From the NCBI RefSeq assembly GCF_000721705.1, contig NZ_JOJL01000010.1:124001-188000 (forward strand): a stretch of 64,000 nucleotides of DNA, in the 5' to 3' direction. The DNA is from Actinoplanes subtropicus (GTDB lineage: Bacteria; Actinomycetota; Actinomycetes; Mycobacteriales; Micromonosporaceae). The translations under genes and the position numbers were made by a program. The notes under the pieces were generated by a model, which saw only the letters and a list, made by a program, of their open reading frames with translations, ran no database searches and had not been told where the DNA came from. Shown here piece after piece: positions 37,317 to 46,615 of the stretch (the first letter of the stretch is position 1; each line of letters begins with the position of its first letter).

Positions 37317-37984
37317 CCGCCGTCCGGGTGCTGGTGGTCGAGGACGATCGGCTGATCGCGGAGGCGCATGCCGCGTACACGGGAAAGGTTGATGGTTTTG
37401 ACGTCGTGGCGGTGGCGCACACCGCTCAGCAAGCGATGGCCACCCTCCGGTCGACTCCGGTCGACCTGATCCTGCTCGATCTGAACCTGCCGGACATGAA
37501 CGGACTCGAGCTGACCCGATCGCTGCGGGCCGCCGGGATCGGCACCGACGTTCTGGTGGTCACCTCGGCGCGCGACCTCGCCGTGGTGCGATCGGCGGTA
37601 TCGCTCGGGGTCACCCACTACCTGCTCAAACCATTCACGTTCGCGACGTTCCGCGAAAAACTGCTCGGATACGCTCGCTACCGCAGCCAACTCCAGGGCG
37701 CCGAGCCGGTGGCCGCACAGCACGAGATCGATCGGGCGTTCGCGGCGTTGCGCGGCGGCTCGCTGCCGAAGGGGCTCGATCAGTCCACGCTCGATCTCGT
37801 CCTCGGCGTGTTGCGAGCGAACGAGACCGGCTTGTCGGCGGCCGAGGTCGCCGCTCGGATGGGCGCGTCCCGGGTGACCGCTCGCCGCTACCTCGAACAC
37901 CTCGCCGAGACCGGCCGGGTCGCGCGCAGCCCGAGATACGGCGGCCCGGGCCGCCCCGAGGTCGAATACCGCCGCCTCCGATGA
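37313..37984 (+). CDS. CitB/DcuR-family response regulator
   Basis: 223 residues; its ATG overlaps the kinase stop (ATGA). Receiver domain residues are Glu10-Asp11-Asp12, phospho-acceptor Asp56 in LILLDLNLPDMNG, Thr/Ser in VVTSARD and Lys in YLLKPFTF. The C-terminal output part (GLSAAEVAARMGASRVTARRYLEHLAETGRV) is a winged helix-turn-helix of the DcuR/CitB type. It should be phosphorylated by the kinase upstream and activate the divergent dctA gene. Confidence 0.93.
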   Translation: MTAVRVLVVEDDRLIAEAHAAYTGKVDGFDVVAVAHTAQQAMATLRSTPVDLILLDLNLPDMNGLELTRSLRAAGIGTDVLVVTSARDLAVVRSAVSLGVTHYLLKPFTFATFREKLLGYARYRSQLQGAEPVAAQHEIDRAFAALRGGSLPKGLDQSTLDLVLGVLRANETGLSAAEVAARMGASRVTARRYLEHLAETGRVARSPRYGGPGRPEVEYRRLR

Positions 37985-38046
37985 GTCGAGCACGGTCCTA
38001 TGGCAAGTTGGACACCAACAACCGCGAGGCGAAGGGGACCCCGACC

Positions 38047-39372
38047 ATGCCCGACTACGACGTGATCGTGCTGGGCGGCGGCGCCCCCGGCGAGCACTGT
38101 GTCGGCGACCTCGTCGACGGCGGCCTGCGGGTCGCGGTCGTCGAGCAGCGCCTGGTGGGCGGCGAGTGCTCGTATTTCGCCTGCATCCCCTCCAAGACCC
38201 TGCTGCGACCGGGCGAGGCCGTGCACGAGGCCCGGGAGGCCGCCGCGACCGCCGAGGTCGACGTCCAGGCCGCCCTCGCCTGGCGCGACTTCATGGTGTC
38301 CGACTACAACGACGCCGGCGCGGCCCGCTGGCTGACCGACAACAACGTCGATCTGATCCGCGGCCACGGGCGGCTGGCCGGCCCGGGCGCGGTCGAGGTC
38401 GACGGCGCGCGCTACACGGCCCGGCACGTCGTGCTGGCCACCGGCTCCGACCCCGCGATCCCGCCGGTCCCGGGCCTGGCCGAACTGGACGGCGTGTGGA
38501 CCAATCGCGAGGCCACCGCGATGAAGGAGGTGCCGCGGCGGCTGCTGGTGCTCGGCGGCGGCCCGGTCGGGGTGGAGCTGGCCCAGGCGGTGCGCCGCTT
38601 CGGCGGCGAGGTGGTGCTGGTGCAGACCGGCGCCCACCTGCTCCCCCGCGAGCCGGCCGCGCTCGGCGACGCCCTGGCCGAGGTGCTGCGCCGGGACGGC
38701 ATCGAGATCATTCTTGACGTACGGGCGACCGCCGCCCGCCAGGACGGCGAGGATTACGTGCTAGTCCTCGACGACGGCCGGGAGCTGCGCGGCGACCGCC
38801 TGCTGGTGGCCACCGGCCGCAGGATCCGGGTGGACGACCTCGGCCTGGAGACGGTCGGCGTCACCGGCGGCCCGCGGGGCATCCCGACGGACGCCCGGCT
38901 GCGCGCCGCCGAGAACCTCTGGGTGATCGGCGACGCCACGGGGCAGTTCCTGCTCACCCACGTCGGCAAGTACCAGGGCGAGGTGGTCGCGTCGAACATC
39001 CTCGGCGAGGTGCGCGAGGCCAACTACGACGCCGTTCCGCGGGTGGTCTACACCGATCCGCAGGCCGCCGCGGTGGGCGCGACCGAGGCGCCGTACGTCG
39101 GCACCGCCCCGCTCAACCAGATCGCCAAGACCGAGACGTACACCCGCGAGTACGCCTCGTCGAACGGCTTCCTCACCCTGCTCAGCGACGGCGAGGTGCT
39201 GACCGGGGCGTACGCGTTCGGGCCGGAGGCCGGCGAATGGCTGCAGCAGGCGACCGTGGCGATCCGCGCGCGCGTGCCGCTCGACGTGCTGCGCGACACC
39301 ATCCAGCCGTTCCCGACGTTCTCCGAGATCTTCGTGAACGCCCTCAAGGCGCTGCGATCCGAGATCAAATAG
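38047..39372 (+). CDS. FAD-dependent pyridine nucleotide-disulfide oxidoreductase
   Basis: 441 residues from the ATG at 38047 after GAAGGGGA; an ATG at 37981 would add a non-homologous leader and overlap the regulator. FAD motif DVIVLGGGAPGEHC, redox-active disulfide Cys41-SYFA-Cys46 (the CxxxxC of dihydrolipoamide dehydrogenase and mercuric reductase), NAD motif LLVLGGGPVGVELAQAV, second FAD motif NLWVIGDATGQFLLTHVGKYQG. The C-terminal dimerisation domain lacks the usual His-Pro-x5-E active-site segment of true lipoamide dehydrogenases (here DTIQPFPTFSEI), so the electron acceptor is open. Confidence 0.88.
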   Translation: MPDYDVIVLGGGAPGEHCVGDLVDGGLRVAVVEQRLVGGECSYFACIPSKTLLRPGEAVHEAREAAATAEVDVQAALAWRDFMVSDYNDAGAARWLTDNNVDLIRGHGRLAGPGAVEVDGARYTARHVVLATGSDPAIPPVPGLAELDGVWTNREATAMKEVPRRLLVLGGGPVGVELAQAVRRFGGEVVLVQTGAHLLPREPAALGDALAEVLRRDGIEIILDVRATAARQDGEDYVLVLDDGRELRGDRLLVATGRRIRVDDLGLETVGVTGGPRGIPTDARLRAAENLWVIGDATGQFLLTHVGKYQGEVVASNILGEVREANYDAVPRVVYTDPQAAAVGATEAPYVGTAPLNQIAKTETYTREYASSNGFLTLLSDGEVLTGAYAFGPEAGEWLQQATVAIRARVPLDVLRDTIQPFPTFSEIFVNALKALRSEIK

Positions 39373-39377
39373 GTGAA

Positions 39378-39406
39378 GGGTGGGGCCCGCCCGGTGGGCC
39401 CCACCC
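39378..39406. terminator. Strong bidirectional hairpin between convergent genes
   Basis: A perfect 11-bp stem (GGGTGGGGCCC at 39378-39388, GGGCCCCACCC at 39396-39406) encloses a 7-base loop. It sits in the 45-bp gap between the ends of the oxidoreductase gene and the GH48 gene and can serve both. Confidence 0.85.
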
Positions 39407-39417
39407 CCGTCCGAGCG

Positions 39418-42045
39418 TCAGCTACCGGTGACGGTGACCGTCGGCGCGGTGTTGCTGCCGCTGTAGGTGCCCTGGAAGCCGAACGACACCGACGCGCCGG
39501 CCGGGATCGAGGCGTTCCAGCTCACCGGCGTGGCCGAGGCCGAGGCGCCGGACTGGGTCACCGTGGCGTTCCAGGCGTTGGTGATCTTCTGGCTGCCGCC
39601 GTACGTCCAGGTGGCCGTCCAGGTCTTCACCGCGGCGGTGCCGTTGTTCTTGACCGTGACCGTGGCGACGAACCCGCTGCCCCAGTCCGAGTCGATGTGG
39701 TACGTAGCGGCCAGCGTGCCGGTCCCGCCGCCGCCCGCCTGCGTGGTCGCGCTGACCGCGGCCGACGCCGCCGACTGGTTGTTGGCCGCGTCCCGGGCCT
39801 TCACCGTGTACGAGTACGCCGTGCTGGCCGTCAGCCCCGTGTCGGTGTAGGTCGTCGTGGTCGACGTGCCGACCTGGGTGCCGCCGCGGAAGATCAGGTA
39901 CCCGGTGACCGCCGTGTCGTCGGTGGACGCCGTCCAGGACAGGCTCACCGTGCTCGAGGTCGTGCCGCTGACGGTCAGGCCGGTCGGCGTGCTCGGCGGG
40001 GTGGTGTCGCCGGTGCCCGTGCCGCCGGTGCCGAACAGCTCCGAGTACACCGCGAAGGCCATCGCGATGTCGGCCTGCGCCCAGAACCGGTGGTACGTGA
40101 AGGACGGCGCCGCGCCGCCGTTCAGGTACGCCTGCACCTTGGCGTAGTCGGGGTCGCTCTGGTAGAACGACCGGATCGAGATGAACGTCGAGCTGGAGTT
40201 GATCGTGTCGCCGTTCGGCATCTTGCCGGTCCAGCCGGAGGGCACGTAGACCGCGTCGTCGAACCGGTTGTAGTCGGTGCGGGTCTCGGCGATCGCGATG
40301 CCCTTGCTGTCGGCGTGCGCCGAGAGGGCGTCCAGCAGGTTCTTGCCCAGCGTCTGCGCGGCCGTGTTGCTCGCCGCCTTCGCGTAGTAGAGCAGGGCCT
40401 TGACCAGGCCGCCGGCCACGCCGACGTCGGTGCCCGACTCGGCCACCGTGACGTGCAGGCTCGCGTTGGCGCCCGGGCTCGACGGGTTCCAGGTGTCCGG
40501 CTGGCCCGTCCAGCTCAGCGTGGACGGGATCGAGAAGGTGCCGCCGGTGCCGACCGTGACATGCGCCGAGACCCAGCTGACCCACTTGTCGAGGATCGGC
40601 TTGATCTTGGCGTCCTTGGTCAGGTAGTAGTACTCGGCCCAGCGCTCCATGCCCCAGACCTGCATGCCGAACCAGTTGTTCGAGGGCGGGTCGTGGTAGA
40701 CCGGCTCCCAGTCGTACGCCATGCCGTAGAAGGTCGGCGTGCCCGCGGGCGGGGTGCCGTACTGGCCGTCCCAGCTGTTCGTGCAGCCGCCGGCGATGCC
40801 GCCGTCCGGGGACTGCAGCCACTGCAGGAACTCGATCTGCCGGGAGAGGCTGGTCGCCCAGTCCGACTTGCCGGTCGAGCTCTTCGGCGCGATCGCCGAC
40901 TCGGTGGACAGCGCGTACGCGGCCACCGGGTTCTGGTAGCCGTGGTGCGCCGAACCGTCGCCGATACGCCAGGCCCAGCCGCCGCCCGGCTCCGCGCCGC
41001 CCCACGCGTAGTACCAGCCGAGCAGGTAGTGCTGCGAGTTGCGGCCGCTGCCGGCGGCACAGGTGGAGGCGCCGACGCAGTTGCCGATCTTCTTGAAGTA
41101 CTTGTCGAACATCGCGTACCGCAGGTAGTCGCCCATCTTGGCGGCCTTCGCGACGGACGCGGAGATGGCGCTCGCGTTGCCCTGCGCCGAGGCCCACCGG
41201 TACGCCCAGTAGGCGGCCTGCACGGCGCGCGCGTCGGCGTCCGGCGCGTTGGTGTACTTCCACTGCTTCGAGTACGACGAGTCCTTGACGAACAGGTCGA
41301 GGTAACCGTTCGTGCCGCCGTACTTCATCAGGTCGGTGCACGGCTGCGGGATGGTCTCCCAGACCGACTCCTGCGAGCCGCGCTGGTAGCTGTTGATGTA
41401 GCACGGGCCGGGCGCGCTCGGGCCGTTCTCGGCGCCGGTGCCGGCCGTGTTGCCGTAGCCGTAGACGTTGTCCACGTCGATCAGCCAGTGCATGCCGTAG
41501 ATGTCGGAGGTCCCGTACGCCGAGGACAGCTCGCCGGCGATCGGGTCGGCACCCACCGCCACCGAGGTGTCGATCGGGCTCGGGTACTTCGACGGGTCCG
41601 GCCACTCCGGGATGTACGACGCCGGAGCGCTGGCCTTGTACGACGAGTTGGTCGGCTGGTCGGTCGAGGTGGGGATGATGTACTTCTCGGCGGCCGCCCA
41701 CGCGTTGTTGAACGGTGCCCAGTCCCCGGTCACCCGGCCGTAGGTCGCCTCGAGCCACATCCAGTAGCTGAACGCCTCCGAGGTCGACTCGTGGCCGTGG
41801 TCGGGGGCCTCGACCATGAGCTTCTCGACCGAGTGGTAGGGCACTCCCGCCGAGCTGAAGTAGCCGCTCGCGGACGCCTTGATCTTGTTGTACTGATCCA
41901 GGAACTTCTGCCCGTACTCGTCGACGGCGGCGGCCGCGGCGGAGGTGGATCCCGTCGCGGCCTCGGCAATCCGCGGGGTGACAGTTGCAGCGACGATCGC
42001 ACCGCCCACGGCGGTCACGAAGCCTCTGCGGGACAACGGAGCCAT
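39418..42045 (-). CDS. GH48 cellulose 1,4-beta-cellobiosidase with FN3 and CBM2 modules
   Basis: 875 residues. A twin-arginine signal (LSRRGFVTAVGGAIVAATVT) precedes the GH48 catalytic module, about residues 40-690 (FLDQYNKIKASASGYFSSAGVPYHSVEKLM at its start; HGHESTSEAFSYWMWLEA contains the conserved Glu region). An FN3 domain (about 700-780, PTGLTVSGTTSSTVSLSW) and a C-terminal CBM2 cellulose-binding domain (about 785-875, ATYHIDSDWGSGFVATV ending PTVTVTGS) follow. Family 48 enzymes act processively from chain reducing ends and are key cellulases in actinomycetes. The perfect CelR/CebR operator upstream indicates cellobiose-responsive repression. Confidence 0.95.
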   Translation of the reverse strand: MAPLSRRGFVTAVGGAIVAATVTPRIAEAATGSTSAAAAAVDEYGQKFLDQYNKIKASASGYFSSAGVPYHSVEKLMVEAPDHGHESTSEAFSYWMWLEATYGRVTGDWAPFNNAWAAAEKYIIPTSTDQPTNSSYKASAPASYIPEWPDPSKYPSPIDTSVAVGADPIAGELSSAYGTSDIYGMHWLIDVDNVYGYGNTAGTGAENGPSAPGPCYINSYQRGSQESVWETIPQPCTDLMKYGGTNGYLDLFVKDSSYSKQWKYTNAPDADARAVQAAYWAYRWASAQGNASAISASVAKAAKMGDYLRYAMFDKYFKKIGNCVGASTCAAGSGRNSQHYLLGWYYAWGGAEPGGGWAWRIGDGSAHHGYQNPVAAYALSTESAIAPKSSTGKSDWATSLSRQIEFLQWLQSPDGGIAGGCTNSWDGQYGTPPAGTPTFYGMAYDWEPVYHDPPSNNWFGMQVWGMERWAEYYYLTKDAKIKPILDKWVSWVSAHVTVGTGGTFSIPSTLSWTGQPDTWNPSSPGANASLHVTVAESGTDVGVAGGLVKALLYYAKAASNTAAQTLGKNLLDALSAHADSKGIAIAETRTDYNRFDDAVYVPSGWTGKMPNGDTINSSSTFISIRSFYQSDPDYAKVQAYLNGGAAPSFTYHRFWAQADIAMAFAVYSELFGTGGTGTGDTTPPSTPTGLTVSGTTSSTVSLSWTASTDDTAVTGYLIFRGGTQVGTSTTTTYTDTGLTASTAYSYTVKARDAANNQSAASAAVSATTQAGGGGTGTLAATYHIDSDWGSGFVATVTVKNNGTAAVKTWTATWTYGGSQKITNAWNATVTQSGASASATPVSWNASIPAGASVSFGFQGTYSGSNTAPTVTVTGS

Positions 42046-42346
42046 GCAGTCCTCCTAGCGAGGGGGAGCAGCCACCCACGGCGGCGACGGCAACGGGGTC
42101 ACCACGGGCGGCGTGAGGAACCAGGTCCGAAACATCTCGGTAATATCGAGGTGCATCGTTACATGGGAGCGCTCCCAAGAACAAGGCCAAACCCAGATCA
42201 ACTTCCAGGCGAACGTACGAGGCTCAGCCCGGCCCCCGCCTGCCCGGGCGATCTCGCTGCCGTCCCGGCCCCGTGCCGCCCGCATCCGGGCTCAGCTGCA
42301 ACTCAGGCGGGCCCATCCAGGCGAAACACCGGCTGCCTCCCGCCGC
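42046..42346. other. 301-bp intergenic region upstream of the GH48 gene
   Basis: This region between the GH48 start and the end of the FemAB-like gene holds a CelR/CebR operator at 42164-42177 and must hold the GH48 promoter. No further gene is seen. A bulged hairpin (cccgc-c-gct / agcgcggg, 42339-42360) at the end of the FemAB-like gene may help terminate it. Confidence 0.75.
42164..42177. promoter_or_regulatory. CelR/CebR operator
   Basis: TGGGAGCGCTCCCA is a perfect 14-bp palindrome identical to the site bound by CelR of Thermobifida and CebR of Streptomyces, LacI-family repressors released by cellobiose. It lies 119 bp upstream of the GH48 start codon. Confidence 0.92.
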
Positions 42347-43354
42347 TCAAGAAGCGCGGGTCAGGCGGGCTACCGCCCGCTGCCGCAGCGCGAAGGCCTC
42401 CTTCGCGGCGTCGCGCAGCCGGGCGACCAGCGGCGAGCGCGAGCGGCGGGCCCACGGGACCGGAACTTCCGTCGTGCCGTATTTCTGTTTGTACGAATTG
42501 CCGCCGACGAAGTCGAACTCCGTTACGCCGCGTCCGCGGGCCCATCGCAATGCGTGCCAGATCAATGCCTCATTGGGGCGCAGGTGCTGGTCGGGCCGAT
42601 AACTCGCGCCGCCCCAGAAATACATGGTGCGGTGGTACCAGGGCAGCACCGCCGTGGCGATGCACCGGCCGCCGGGCTCGCGGGCGCGGAGCAGCAGCAA
42701 GTGGCCGGCCGGTTCGAGGTGGCGGATCAGCGCGCGGACCCGGTCGATCGAATAGGTGGGCACGAGATTCTGTTTGGCGAAAACGTCGCGCAATTGATCG
42801 TAGAAATCTGCGGCGAACGACGGGTCGCCGTGCACCTCCTCAATGACGACGCCGGATTTTCCCGCCTTACGGATGTTCCGGCGGCAGGCCGGCGCCATCG
42901 CCCCGAACAACTGGTCCTCGGTCGGCTCGAGGGAGATCACCGCGGTCGGCGCGGCGTCCCACCGGAAGCCGAGGCCCGCCAGGTCGGCCGCCACGAACGA
43001 CCGGTCGCGGATCTCCACGTGCGCGCAGCCGAGCGTGCCGAACGCGTACGGCAGCAGGGCCTCGAGCGCCGCCCGCCGGGACACCCCCGGCCGCAGGTTG
43101 AAGCCCTGGTACGACGTGGTCCAGCCGGCCATCGGGCTGCCCAGGATCCGCAAGCCGAACCGTTTGGTGACCAGCCCGGTGAAGTGGCCGACCACCTCCT
43201 CGCCGTCGTGCACGGTGGCCAGCACGGGCGTCGCGCCCTGCGCCTCGGCGACGAACGCCAGCCACTGCGGAGTATGGAAGATCAGCCGGTCGGCGAAGGA
43301 GGAGCGGTCGCGCCACAGCGCCGCGGACGGTGGGGCCGGTCGTAACGCCAGCAT
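42347..43354 (-). CDS. FemAB-like GNAT-fold acyltransferase
   Basis: 335 residues. The two-lobed FemAB/BioF2-type fold is suggested by the central ACRRNIRKAGKSGVVIEEV motif (the R-N-x-R-K-A cluster typical of these proteins), LLLLRAREPGGRCIATAVL, YFWGGASYRPDQHLRPNEALIWHALRWA and FDFVGGNSYKQKYG. Relatives are frequent in exopolysaccharide loci and may N- or O-acylate or aminoacylate glycans. It is divergent from the polysaccharide deacetylase operon across 153 bp. A second FemAB-like gene is at 51805. Confidence 0.85.
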   Translation of the reverse strand: MLALRPAPPSAALWRDRSSFADRLIFHTPQWLAFVAEAQGATPVLATVHDGEEVVGHFTGLVTKRFGLRILGSPMAGWTTSYQGFNLRPGVSRRAALEALLPYAFGTLGCAHVEIRDRSFVAADLAGLGFRWDAAPTAVISLEPTEDQLFGAMAPACRRNIRKAGKSGVVIEEVHGDPSFAADFYDQLRDVFAKQNLVPTYSIDRVRALIRHLEPAGHLLLLRAREPGGRCIATAVLPWYHRTMYFWGGASYRPDQHLRPNEALIWHALRWARGRGVTEFDFVGGNSYKQKYGTTEVPVPWARRSRSPLVARLRDAAKEAFALRQRAVARLTRAS

Positions 43355-43422
43355 GTGATCCCCTGGGAGAAAATGGTCCGACAGCCGGATGATGCGCCAC
43401 CGTAAACCAATTAAGCAAGGGT

Positions 43423-43472
43423 GTCATAAGTGATGTGAAAATCCCTCACATTCAATATGACAATTGCTACTG
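43423..43472 (+). promoter_or_regulatory. Shared exopolysaccharide control element, copy 1
   Basis: An interrupted inverted repeat (GTCATA-N4-ATGTGA, 7-base spacer, TCACAT-N4-TATGAC, 43423-43461) runs into TGACAATTGCTACTG. The pattern RTGAA-N5/6-YTCAYRTT-N5-TGACAWTTGC recurs at 58956-58997 (minus) and 59060-59097 (plus). Here it faces the deacetylase gene, ending 36 bases before its ATG. Confidence 0.7.
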
Positions 43473-43507
43473 ACGATGCCCGGCATTCATTTGTCAAGGT
43501 GAGTGAC

Positions 43508-44278
43508 ATGCGGTCGCCCACCCCGATCCAACGACGCCTGAACGAGCTCGGGCTGCGCAGCCGGCTGCGCCGGAGCCCCCGGCTGCAGGGCCGCATCCTC
43601 GCCGCGGCCGGGGCCCGGAAGCGCCTGCCGGCCGCGACCGGGCTGTTCTTCCCCTTCTACCACGACGTGCCGCCGGAGTTCGCCGCCGGCCTGCGCCGTC
43701 ACCTGCGCGCCTTCGGCGAGCTGGGCCCGCTGGTCTCCTGGGACGCGGCGATCGAGGTGCTGACCGGCCGCCGCCCGCTGACCGGGCCGACGTTCTGCCT
43801 CTCCTTCGACGACGGCGACCCGACCTGGCGGGACGTGGTCGTGCCGGTCCTGGCCGAGCTGGGCGTGCCGGCCACCTTCTTCGTCACCACCGGGCTGATC
43901 GGCCGGCCCGGCAACCTCGGCTGGGACGACGTGCGCGACCTGCTCGCCGCCGGGCACGGGGTCGGCTCGCACTCGATCACCCATCCCCGGCTCGCCGACT
44001 GTGACGACGAGACCGCCCGCCGCGAGATCGCCGACTCGAAGCACGAGCTGGAGGACGAGCTTGGCGTCGCGGTCCGGGACTTCGCCGCGCCGTACGGGAA
44101 CCCGGTGGTCGATCTTCGAGACCGGCACGTGCGAGCGGCTCGGGCGGCCGGGTACCGCAGCTTCGCCACCACGCTCCGGCCGGCCATGCGGACCGGCGAC
44201 TCTCCGATGTGGATCCACCGGCAGGGGCTGCACCCCGCCTGGCCGCTCTGGGCAGTAAGGACCCGGGTTCATGACTGA
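43508..44278 (+). CDS. Polysaccharide deacetylase (NodB/CE4 family)
   Basis: 256 residues from the ATG at 43508 (AAGGTGAG upstream); an ATG at 43457 overlaps the shared control element and lacks a ribosome site. CE4 motifs: CLSFDDGDPTW (catalytic Asp and metal Asp), GSHSITHPRL (HxxxH metal ligands) and DFAAPYGN. No signal peptide is obvious, so it may act on a lipid-linked intermediate at the cytosolic side, or be exported otherwise. It heads an operon with the aminotransferase, whose start overlaps its end by 8 bp. Confidence 0.88.
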   Translation: MRSPTPIQRRLNELGLRSRLRRSPRLQGRILAAAGARKRLPAATGLFFPFYHDVPPEFAAGLRRHLRAFGELGPLVSWDAAIEVLTGRRPLTGPTFCLSFDDGDPTWRDVVVPVLAELGVPATFFVTTGLIGRPGNLGWDDVRDLLAAGHGVGSHSITHPRLADCDDETARREIADSKHELEDELGVAVRDFAAPYGNPVVDLRDRHVRAARAAGYRSFATTLRPAMRTGDSPMWIHRQGLHPAWPLWAVRTRVHD

Positions 44279-45386
44279 CACGCGGATCTTCCTCTCCCCG
44301 CCCGACGTCAGCGAGGTCGAGCGCAAGCTGCTGCTGGAGGCGTTCGACTCGAACTGGGTCGCGCCGGTCGGCCCCGATCTGGACGCGTTCGAGGCGCAAG
44401 TGGCCGAGCTGGTCGGCGTGCGGCACGCGGTGGCCCTGGCCAGCGGCACCGCCGCACTGCACCTGGCGCTGGTCGCGGCCGGCGTGCGGCGCGGCGACAC
44501 CGTGCTGGTCCCGTCGTTCACCTTCGCCGCCACCGCGAACGCGGTGATGTATCTCGGCGCCCGCCCGGTCTTCCTCGACTCGACCGCGGCGAGCTGGAAC
44601 GTCGACCCCGACCTGGTCGCCCAGGAGCTGCGCGCCCGGGCGAGCGCCGGCCGGCTGCCGCGCGCGGTCGTGGCGGTCGACATGTACGGCCAGTGCGCCG
44701 ACTACGAGCCGCTGCTGGACGCCTGCGATCGCTACGGCGTGGCCCTGATCGAGGACGCGGCCGAGGCGCTCGGCGCGTCCTACCGCGGGCGGGCGGCCGG
44801 CTCGTTCGGGCTCGCCGGCGTGCTCTCCTTCAACGGCAACAAGATCATCACCACCGGCGGGGGCGGCATGCTGCTCACCGACGACGGCCGGGTGGCCACC
44901 CAGGCCCGGCACCTGGCCACCCAGGCGCGCGAGCCGGTCCCGCACTACGAGCACCGCACGGTCGGCTACAACTACCGGCTCAGCAACCTCCTCGCCGCGG
45001 TCGGCCGCGGCCAGGTCCAGCGCCTTTCCGAAATGATCGCGGCCCGGAAGGAGACCGCCGGCTTCTATCGGGCCGCGCTCGGCGATCTGCCCGGCCTCAC
45101 CTTCATGCCGATCGCCGACTACGGCTTGCCGAACTGGTGGCTCACCTGCCTCCTGGTGGACTCCCAGAAAACCCGCGACCAGCTGCTGGCCCGCCTCGCC
45201 CGGCACAACATCGAGGCCCGGCCGGCCTGGAAACCGATGCACCTGCAGCCGGTCTTCCGGGACTGCGTGATGCGCGGCGGCGAGGTCAGCGCCGACCTGT
45301 TCCGCCGCGGCCTGTGCCTGCCCAGCGGCTCGGCGCTCACCGAGCACGACCGGGAGCGCGTGGTCAGCGCGCTGCGGGAGGGGTGA
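44271..45386 (+). CDS. DegT/DnrJ/EryC1-family sugar aminotransferase
   Basis: 371 residues. Substrate stretch NWVAPVGPDLDAFE, cofactor motifs LASGTAALHLAL and VPSFTFAATANAV, Asp in DMYGQ / LIEDAAEALGASY, and Schiff-base Lys191 in LSFNGNKIITTGGGGML. Such enzymes aminate UDP-4-keto-6-deoxyhexoses; the sequence is close to PglE/PseC-like enzymes. The 4-keto sugar can be supplied by the dehydratase at 57015, and later N-acylation may be done by a FemAB-like protein. It overlaps the preceding deacetylase gene. Confidence 0.92.
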   Translation: MTDTRIFLSPPDVSEVERKLLLEAFDSNWVAPVGPDLDAFEAQVAELVGVRHAVALASGTAALHLALVAAGVRRGDTVLVPSFTFAATANAVMYLGARPVFLDSTAASWNVDPDLVAQELRARASAGRLPRAVVAVDMYGQCADYEPLLDACDRYGVALIEDAAEALGASYRGRAAGSFGLAGVLSFNGNKIITTGGGGMLLTDDGRVATQARHLATQAREPVPHYEHRTVGYNYRLSNLLAAVGRGQVQRLSEMIAARKETAGFYRAALGDLPGLTFMPIADYGLPNWWLTCLLVDSQKTRDQLLARLARHNIEARPAWKPMHLQPVFRDCVMRGGEVSADLFRRGLCLPSGSALTEHDRERVVSALREG

Positions 45387-45391
45387 CGAGC

Positions 45392-46615
45392 GTGCGCATC
45401 GTCTACATCCACCAGTACTACTGCAATCCCGGGATGACCGGCGGGATCCGCTCGTACGAGCAGGCCCGCCGGCTCGTCGCCCGGGGACACCGGGTCGACG
45501 TCATCACGACCGACATCGACGGCGGCGGGCGGCGGGTCACGCGGGACGAGGGCGTCACCGTTCACTGGTATCCCATCCCGTACTCGAATCACATGTCCTA
45601 TGCCCGCCGGCTGCGCGCCTTCGCGGAGTTCATGGTGCTCGCGGCGGCGAAGGCCGCCCGCTTGAAGGCCGATCTGGTCTTCGCCACCAGCACTCCCCTG
45701 ACCGTCGCGGTGCCCGGCGTGCTCGCCGCGAAGCTGCGCCGGGTGCCGTTCGTCTTCGAGGTGCGCGACCTCTGGCCCGAGGTACCGATCGAAATGGGCG
45801 CGCTGCGCAATCCGATCGCCCGCCGGCTCGCTTGCGGCCTCGCCAACTTCGCCTACCGCAACGCCGCCGAGGTCGTCGCGCTCTCGCCGGGCATGGCCGC
45901 GGGCGTGACCGCCCGAAGGCCACCGACCAGAACCACGATGATTCCCAATGCCGCGGACATCGAGCTGTTTTCGGCCGTACGACCGGCAGCCGTGCGCGCC
46001 TTCCGCGCGGAGCACCGGTGGCTGGGCGATCGGCCGCTGATCGTCTACACCGGCGCGCTGGGCGCGGTGAACGGCGTGGAGTACCTGGTGCGGGCCGCCC
46101 GCCGGATGCGCGAGCTCGACCCCGGCCTGCAGGTGCTCATCGTCGGGCACGGCCGGGAGTGGGAGTCCACGAAGGACCTGGCCGCATCGCACGGGCTGCT
46201 CGACACGACCGTGCACATGTGGGAGAAGGTGCCGAAGGCCGACCTGCCGGTGATCCTGGCCGCGAGCACGATGTCGAGCAGTTTCGTCCGGCCGATCCGC
46301 GCGCTGTGGGACAACTCGGCGAACAAGTTCTTCGACGCGCTCGCGGCGTCCCGGCCGATCGCCATCAACTACGGCGGCTGGCAGGCCGACCTGCTGAGCG
46401 AGTCGGGCGCCGGGCTGGTGCTCGACCCGGCCGACGCGGAGGAGGCGGGCAAGCTGCTCGCCGACCGGCTGCGGGACGACGACTGGTTGCGCCGGGCCCG
46501 GGACGCCGCGCACCGGCTCGCCGTCGAGCGGTTCTCCCGCGACCTGCTCTTCGACCAGTTCGAGACCGTGCTGACCAGGGCGTACGCCGGAGGGAAGAGC
46601 GTTGGAGCTGCGTGA
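45392..46615 (+). CDS. GT4 glycosyltransferase, WbuB type
   Basis: 407 residues from a GTG at 45392 with GGGAGGGG at ideal spacing; a GTG at 45383 would overlap the preceding stop and is the alternative. The N-terminus MRIVYIHQYYCNPGMTGGIR is typical of the WbuB/WcaI subgroup, which transfers N-acetyl-amino sugars in O-antigen synthesis. The C-terminal lobe has VYTGALGAVNGVEYLVRAAR, LIVGHGREW and a donor site around NSANKFFDALAASRPI. It should extend the lipid-linked repeat unit. Confidence 0.9.
   Translation: MRIVYIHQYYCNPGMTGGIRSYEQARRLVARGHRVDVITTDIDGGGRRVTRDEGVTVHWYPIPYSNHMSYARRLRAFAEFMVLAAAKAARLKADLVFATSTPLTVAVPGVLAAKLRRVPFVFEVRDLWPEVPIEMGALRNPIARRLACGLANFAYRNAAEVVALSPGMAAGVTARRPPTRTTMIPNAADIELFSAVRPAAVRAFRAEHRWLGDRPLIVYTGALGAVNGVEYLVRAARRMRELDPGLQVLIVGHGREWESTKDLAASHGLLDTTVHMWEKVPKADLPVILAASTMSSSFVRPIRALWDNSANKFFDALAASRPIAINYGGWQADLLSESGAGLVLDPADAEEAGKLLADRLRDDDWLRRARDAAHRLAVERFSRDLLFDQFETVLTRAYAGGKSVGAA

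Noticed and set aside
39373..42846. A 1157-codon open frame on the plus strand opposite the GH48 gene
   Set aside because: It is antisense to a clear GH48-FN3-CBM2 protein; the translation is Arg/Gly/Val-rich without domains, a usual effect of high GC content.
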